A DNA stretch of 34,257 nt from Russula earlei (taxonomy: Eukaryota > Basidiomycota > Agaricomycetes > Russulales > Russulaceae), in the NCBI GenBank assembly GCA_025769875.1, contig JAGFNK010000549.1:1-34257 (forward strand), written 5' to 3'. Shown piece by piece: positions 30,791 through 34,257 of the stretch. Position 1 is the stretch's first letter. Every line of letters starts with the position of its first letter. Under the pieces are notes generated by a model, which worked only from the letters and a program-made list of their open reading frames with translations, was not told the DNA's origin and searched no databases. The position numbers and the translations under genes were made by a program.

Positions 30791-32299
30791 ATGAGCACTA
30801 GGAGAGACATCACTGACGAAGAAGAAAATCTAATCCCACTCCTATTTGAAAACCTCAGTTACGACACCCAAGATCACTGTTACCGAGGAAAATTTGCAGG
30901 CACACCTATTATCAACCACGGGAATCTTTCTGACACTTGGTTATACGAAGACGATAACGACGAAGTTACCACCGAACAACTTAAAGCGGCAGCCCCAGGA
31001 GCAGAAAACGTTCAAGACTTCAACCCCTATAACTATTCAGGCCTCTTCCTAGACAGACCAGTCAAGTGGAGCCGTTCTAGAAGACATTGGGTTTACTATA
31101 ACAATCGAGAAGTCGACTTCTCAGCCAGAACACCTCAAGAAGTTACCGCTATCCTAGGAACTGCTCAGAGCACTCGAAGTACCACTCCAGGACCTTCTAC
31201 TCGGCGTAATACCCAGCAACCTACTCCTCATACAACTAGCAACGTACCACAAGCAGTCCCTCGAACGCTCACTCCAACTAGAATCCAACTACAAGGTTCA
31301 GCCCCACCTATTGTTACAACTACAACAACTCAGAATCCCACCATGTCGAGCAATCCGCGCCTTGTTGGAACAGCACCAGAACCCTTTGACGGAAAGGCTG
31401 ATAATGCAGAAGCCTTTTGGGCAGCTTTGGCCAATTATTATTACATCAATGGCGACTCCTTTACAGATGAAAGCAAGAAAGTTGCCGCTGCACTAACCCA
31501 CTTTAAAGTAGGAACACCTGCTGGAGCATGGGCTAGAGAACAAACCACCAAGGCTATGGCTCGTACCGTAGCAGACTATGGGTCATGGGACGACTTCAAG
31601 AAAGCCTTTGCCGATCATTTTATTCCTGCAGAAGCAGAACTGGCCTCCGCTAATACCATGCACACCTATTATCAAGGAAAACTACCGTTTAATGAATGGT
31701 ATCAGAAATGGTCGCACCACGCATCACGAGCTACCACCGATGAAAGAACAAAGATGTACGCATTTAGGAAGAACATCAACCCGGCCTTACATCAGAAAAT
31801 ACTGGGAATCACACCAACACCAACTACGCTTGCAGCCCTTGTCAAAGCAGCAAGAGAGTTCGACAACCTTTTCCACCTATACAACTCCACTGCTTTTCGA
31901 GGAGGACGCTCTGTGCGTGCCCGAGGATTGAACACTCAAGGATCAGATAATCCATTGGAAATTAACTTGTACCAAGGAGAGCCCAATGAACGACCCTGGG
32001 AATCCAGAAGTGAGAGGAAACCCCTCACAGATGCAGAGAAAGAATTTCGACGCAAGAACAATCTCTGTTATTATTGTGGAAAGAAGAATCATATGGCAAA
32101 TCAATGTAGAGCAAAGAAAGCAGCTCAAGGACGCCAACGACAAGGATCTCGCCCCCAAACAGTCAGAGCCACAACCATCCAAGATGAAAACATCGAACCT
32201 GCGCAAGAAGAACCCATTCCTGTTGCTTCACTAACGACTTGGAGAGAACACTTGCAGACTTCGATCCTCCGCCCAAGATCTGCTCCTATGGATTTTTAA
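30791..32299 (+). CDS. gag: Ty3/Gypsy Gag with N-terminal extension
   Basis: 502 residues from ATG 30791 to the TAA at 32297. The conserved Gag begins around residue 185 (MSSNPRLVGTAPEPFDGKAD), with AFWAALANYYYINGD, WAREQTTKAMARTVADYGSW and FADHFIPAEAELASANTMHT in capsid-like order. A CCHC zinc knuckle follows (CYYCGKKNHMANQC, 32066-32107), flanked by basic residues. The ATG at 30791 has T at -3 (weak context). The in-frame ATG at 31343 has CCACC before it (strong context) and sits exactly at the start of the conserved part, so two Gag forms are possible. The 184-residue extension is acidic at first (DITDEEEN, YEDDNDEV) and then Pro/Thr-rich. Gag forms the particle and binds the element RNA. 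Confidence 0.85.
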   Translation: MSTRRDITDEEENLIPLLFENLSYDTQDHCYRGKFAGTPIINHGNLSDTWLYEDDNDEVTTEQLKAAAPGAENVQDFNPYNYSGLFLDRPVKWSRSRRHWVYYNNREVDFSARTPQEVTAILGTAQSTRSTTPGPSTRRNTQQPTPHTTSNVPQAVPRTLTPTRIQLQGSAPPIVTTTTTQNPTMSSNPRLVGTAPEPFDGKADNAEAFWAALANYYYINGDSFTDESKKVAAALTHFKVGTPAGAWAREQTTKAMARTVADYGSWDDFKKAFADHFIPAEAELASANTMHTYYQGKLPFNEWYQKWSHHASRATTDERTKMYAFRKNINPALHQKILGITPTPTTLAALVKAAREFDNLFHLYNSTAFRGGRSVRARGLNTQGSDNPLEINLYQGEPNERPWESRSERKPLTDAEKEFRRKNNLCYYCGKKNHMANQCRAKKAAQGRQRQGSRPQTVRATTIQDENIEPAQEEPIPVASLTTWREHLQTSILRPRSAPMDF

Positions 32300-34257
32300 T
32301 TGGACCCCCTTCTGCACCGAGGAGGGACTGCGGTCCAAATCAGTACGATACAAAGAGAAATCAATTACCCCAAAGTTTTTACCAAGAATATTCGCTCCCC
32401 TTCCATTGCCTTGAAAGTTACCTTGGTAGGGAAAACAAGCGGCAAAGAAATCGGTGCAAGAGCCCTGCTCGACAGTGGAGCAGAAGGAATGATAATCCAC
32501 GAACGATTTGCACAAAGACACCACCTGCACCTTCGAACTATGATCAAACCCTTGCCAGCACAAAATGTAGATGGAACACAAAATGCCAATGGACTAATAC
32601 GCTTTAGCACCATCCAAAGACTTCGCATCCAAGCGCACACAGGCGCCACTCATGACGAACAAGCAGAATTCCTGGTCACTAACATTGGAGATCACGACAT
32701 TATCTTAGGAACTGATTGGCTACGACACCACAACCCAGATATTGATTGGGCAAATGATACAATCACACTGAGGAACTGCCCCCGAACTTGCCTTACCACA
32801 CACCCAAGCATAACCATTGCATCTGCATCTGGAACGCGGAATTACCAAATACAAGCGCTTACTTTCCCTGAAGAAGAAGAACCCGAGTTTACGGACATTG
32901 CTGCACTAATCTTCCCAGATACTGAAGGACCATTGAACCCATGTGTTGACGAACAAATCCACGATGCGTTTAGCCCAATAACAATCAACATAAGGGCCAA
33001 ATCAACCACAGCTACCAAGCTAGCCAATGCGGAAACACCCCCTAAGACATTAGACGAACTTATCCCTGCCCAATTCTTGAAATGGCGAAAGGTTTTCGAT
33101 GAACAAGCTTCTCAACGCCTTCCTGCTCACCAACCATGGGACCATGCAATCAATCTAAAACCAGGGATCGCCCGACGCGATTCTGGCATTTATCGACTTA
33201 CTCCCAAGGAACTACAAGCCCTAAAAGAATACTTAGACGAACATTTGAAAAGAGGCACAATCCGACCATCAAAAGCAGCTATTGCCAGCCCATTCTTCTT
33301 TGTAGAAAAGAAAGGAGGAAATCTACGACCAGTGCAAGACTACAGAGCCCTGAACACAGCAACTGTCAAAGACGCGTATCCACTACCCTTGATTCCTGAA
33401 TTAATTGACAAACTCCAAGGAGCCCAATACTTTACCAAGTTTGACGTACGATGGGGATACAACAACATTCGCCTCAGAGAAGGCGATGAACACCTCGCAG
33501 CATTCAAGACACCATTGGGACTCTTCGAACCTTTGATAATGACATTTGGTCTCTGCAACTGCCCCAGCCACTTTCCAACGCTTTATGAACACCATCCTAG
33601 CAAAATACATTGCCACTGAACGAGTGGTTGTTTATCTAGATGATATACTAATCATGGCGCAAACCTTGAACGAACTAGACGACTGGACACATAAGGTCCT
33701 AAAAACACTCCAAGACCACGACTTATACTTGAAACCAGAGAAATGTGCTTTCCGACAAACCTCTATTAGTTACCTAGGCATCAATATCTCCCAAGGACGA
33801 ATATCCATGGACCAAGACAAGTTAATAGGCATTACAAAGTGGCCTACTCCGACCAATGTTACGGAAGTACAAGCAGTTTCTAGGATTCTGCAACTTCTAT
33901 CGACGATTTATCCACCAATACTCTCGAATAGCACGACCCTTGTTTAACTTAACAAAGAAAGAAAACCCCTTCAAGTGGGAAGACGATGAAGAACAAGCAT
34001 TTCAGAAACTAATCAAAGCATTCACAACGGCCCCCATCCTCATGTTACCTAACCACACGAAACCCTTTCGACTCATCTGCGATGCAAGTGACTTTGCAGT
34101 CGGTGCAATCTTGGAACAACCCGATGAATTTAACAGATATCACCCAGTAGCCTATTTCTCGAAATACTTGGACCCCGCACAACGAAATTACATGATCTAT
34201 GATAAAGAACTCCTTGCTATGTTTTGTCCCTCTGGCACTTCCGACACTACCTTGAAG
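32300..34257 (+). CDS. pol: Ty3/Gypsy Pol (protease, reverse transcriptase, RNase H), frame-broken and cut by the window end
   Basis: Follows Gag in the same frame, separated only by TAA, with no ATG before the protease core. Protease: ARALLDSGAEGMIIHERF (active-site Asp codon at 32471), later ILGTDWLRHHNPDIDW. Reverse transcriptase: DHAINLKPGIARRDSGIYRL, ASPFFFVEKKGGNLRPVQDY, YFTKFDVRWGYNNIRL and the catalytic YLDD (33633-33644). RNase H starts with FRLICDASDFAVGAIL (first catalytic Asp at 34081). Three one-base frame slips interrupt it: an extra base near 33558-33561 (after FGLCN), an extra base near 33873-33877 (after TEVQA) and a missing base near 34217-34226. As read, this copy could not make a full Pol. 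Integrase would lie beyond the window. Confidence 0.9.

Larger units (their letters stand above)
27942..31342 (+). promoter_or_regulatory. ATG-depleted leader of the Gypsy RNA
   Basis: Read base by base, 27942-30790 (2849 nt) contains no ATG in any plus-strand frame; 30791-31342 adds only the single ATG at 30791. CAT, the same triplet on the other strand, occurs about 45 times by hand count in the ATG-free part. Base composition is therefore not the cause. Just upstream the LTR has ATGs at 27932 and 27939, and ATG is frequent again after 31343. The stretch nevertheless contains three long stop-free frames, which are listed separately. Confidence 0.92.
27418..34257 (+). mobile_element. Ty3/Gypsy LTR retrotransposon with accessory leader ORFs (3' end outside window)
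   Basis: Order: LTR (27418 to about 28121), ATG-free leader with ORF1, ORF2 and ORF3, gag, in-frame TAA, protease, RT, RNase H, window end. Protease-RT-RNase H without an intervening integrase is the Ty3/Gypsy order. It is inserted inside the Copia gag at 27418, so it is younger than that element. ORF1, ORF2, gag and pol are all in one reading frame, and only ORF3 is shifted. Confidence 0.85.

Noticed and set aside
1..34257. tRNA, rRNA, CRISPR arrays, bacterial operons
   Set aside because: None seen: no cloverleaf-type A/B box pair noticed, no regularly spaced repeats, and all genes are of eukaryotic structure.

Overview
The window looks like nuclear DNA of a mushroom-forming basidiomycete (Agaricomycotina). 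Genes are compact, split by many 47-160 nt introns with GTRNGT-type donors, and the proteins are eukaryotic housekeeping types. The last ~10 kb is a nest of Ty1/Copia and Ty3/Gypsy retrotransposons. All gene models are hand-spliced; where stated, exon lengths were summed and close in frame.

Left part (1-11.9 kb), gene-dense: a Golgi SNARE (Gos1 type, 175-1254, +); a TatD-type metal hydrolase (1383-2602, -); divergent from it a Trm5 tRNA m1G37 methyltransferase with two possible starts (2838/2931-4824, +); a 19-exon EF-hand aspartate/glutamate mitochondrial carrier with two consecutive 5-nt exons and a 9-nt exon (5202-8371, +); a secreted Thr/Ser-rich repeat protein (8901-10821, +); and a four-exon TXNDC17/TRP14-like thioredoxin (11096-11862, +).

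Middle (11.9-24.5 kb), gene-poor: a GNAT-type acetyltransferase with an apparent one-base frameshift (14395-15759, +); a NIPSNAP protein with a probable GC-AG intron (21008-22241, +); a small secreted protein (23200-23735, -). Between them lie long stretches, notably 15.8-21.0 kb, where I see no gene I can name.

Right part (24.5-34.3 kb), mobile DNA: a SWIM zinc-finger gene fragment; a truncated Copia element on the minus strand; a Copia LTR plus start of gag on the plus strand; and, inserted in that gag at 27418, a Ty3/Gypsy element that runs off the window.

The Gypsy element is the most unusual object. From just after its promoter TATA box to the first gag ATG (27942-30790) the plus strand holds no ATG in any frame, although CAT is common there. 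Yet the stretch carries three long, methionine-free open frames. The first two each begin exactly at a splice acceptor followed by TG, and a donor lies upstream after an A, so splicing would create ATG at the exon junction. My inference is a splice switch: unspliced genomic RNA is AUG-free and is scanned through to gag, while spliced RNAs gain a start codon for accessory proteins. A hairpin over one donor, two AATAAA signals inside that intron, and CRE-like repeats in the LTR may add control.
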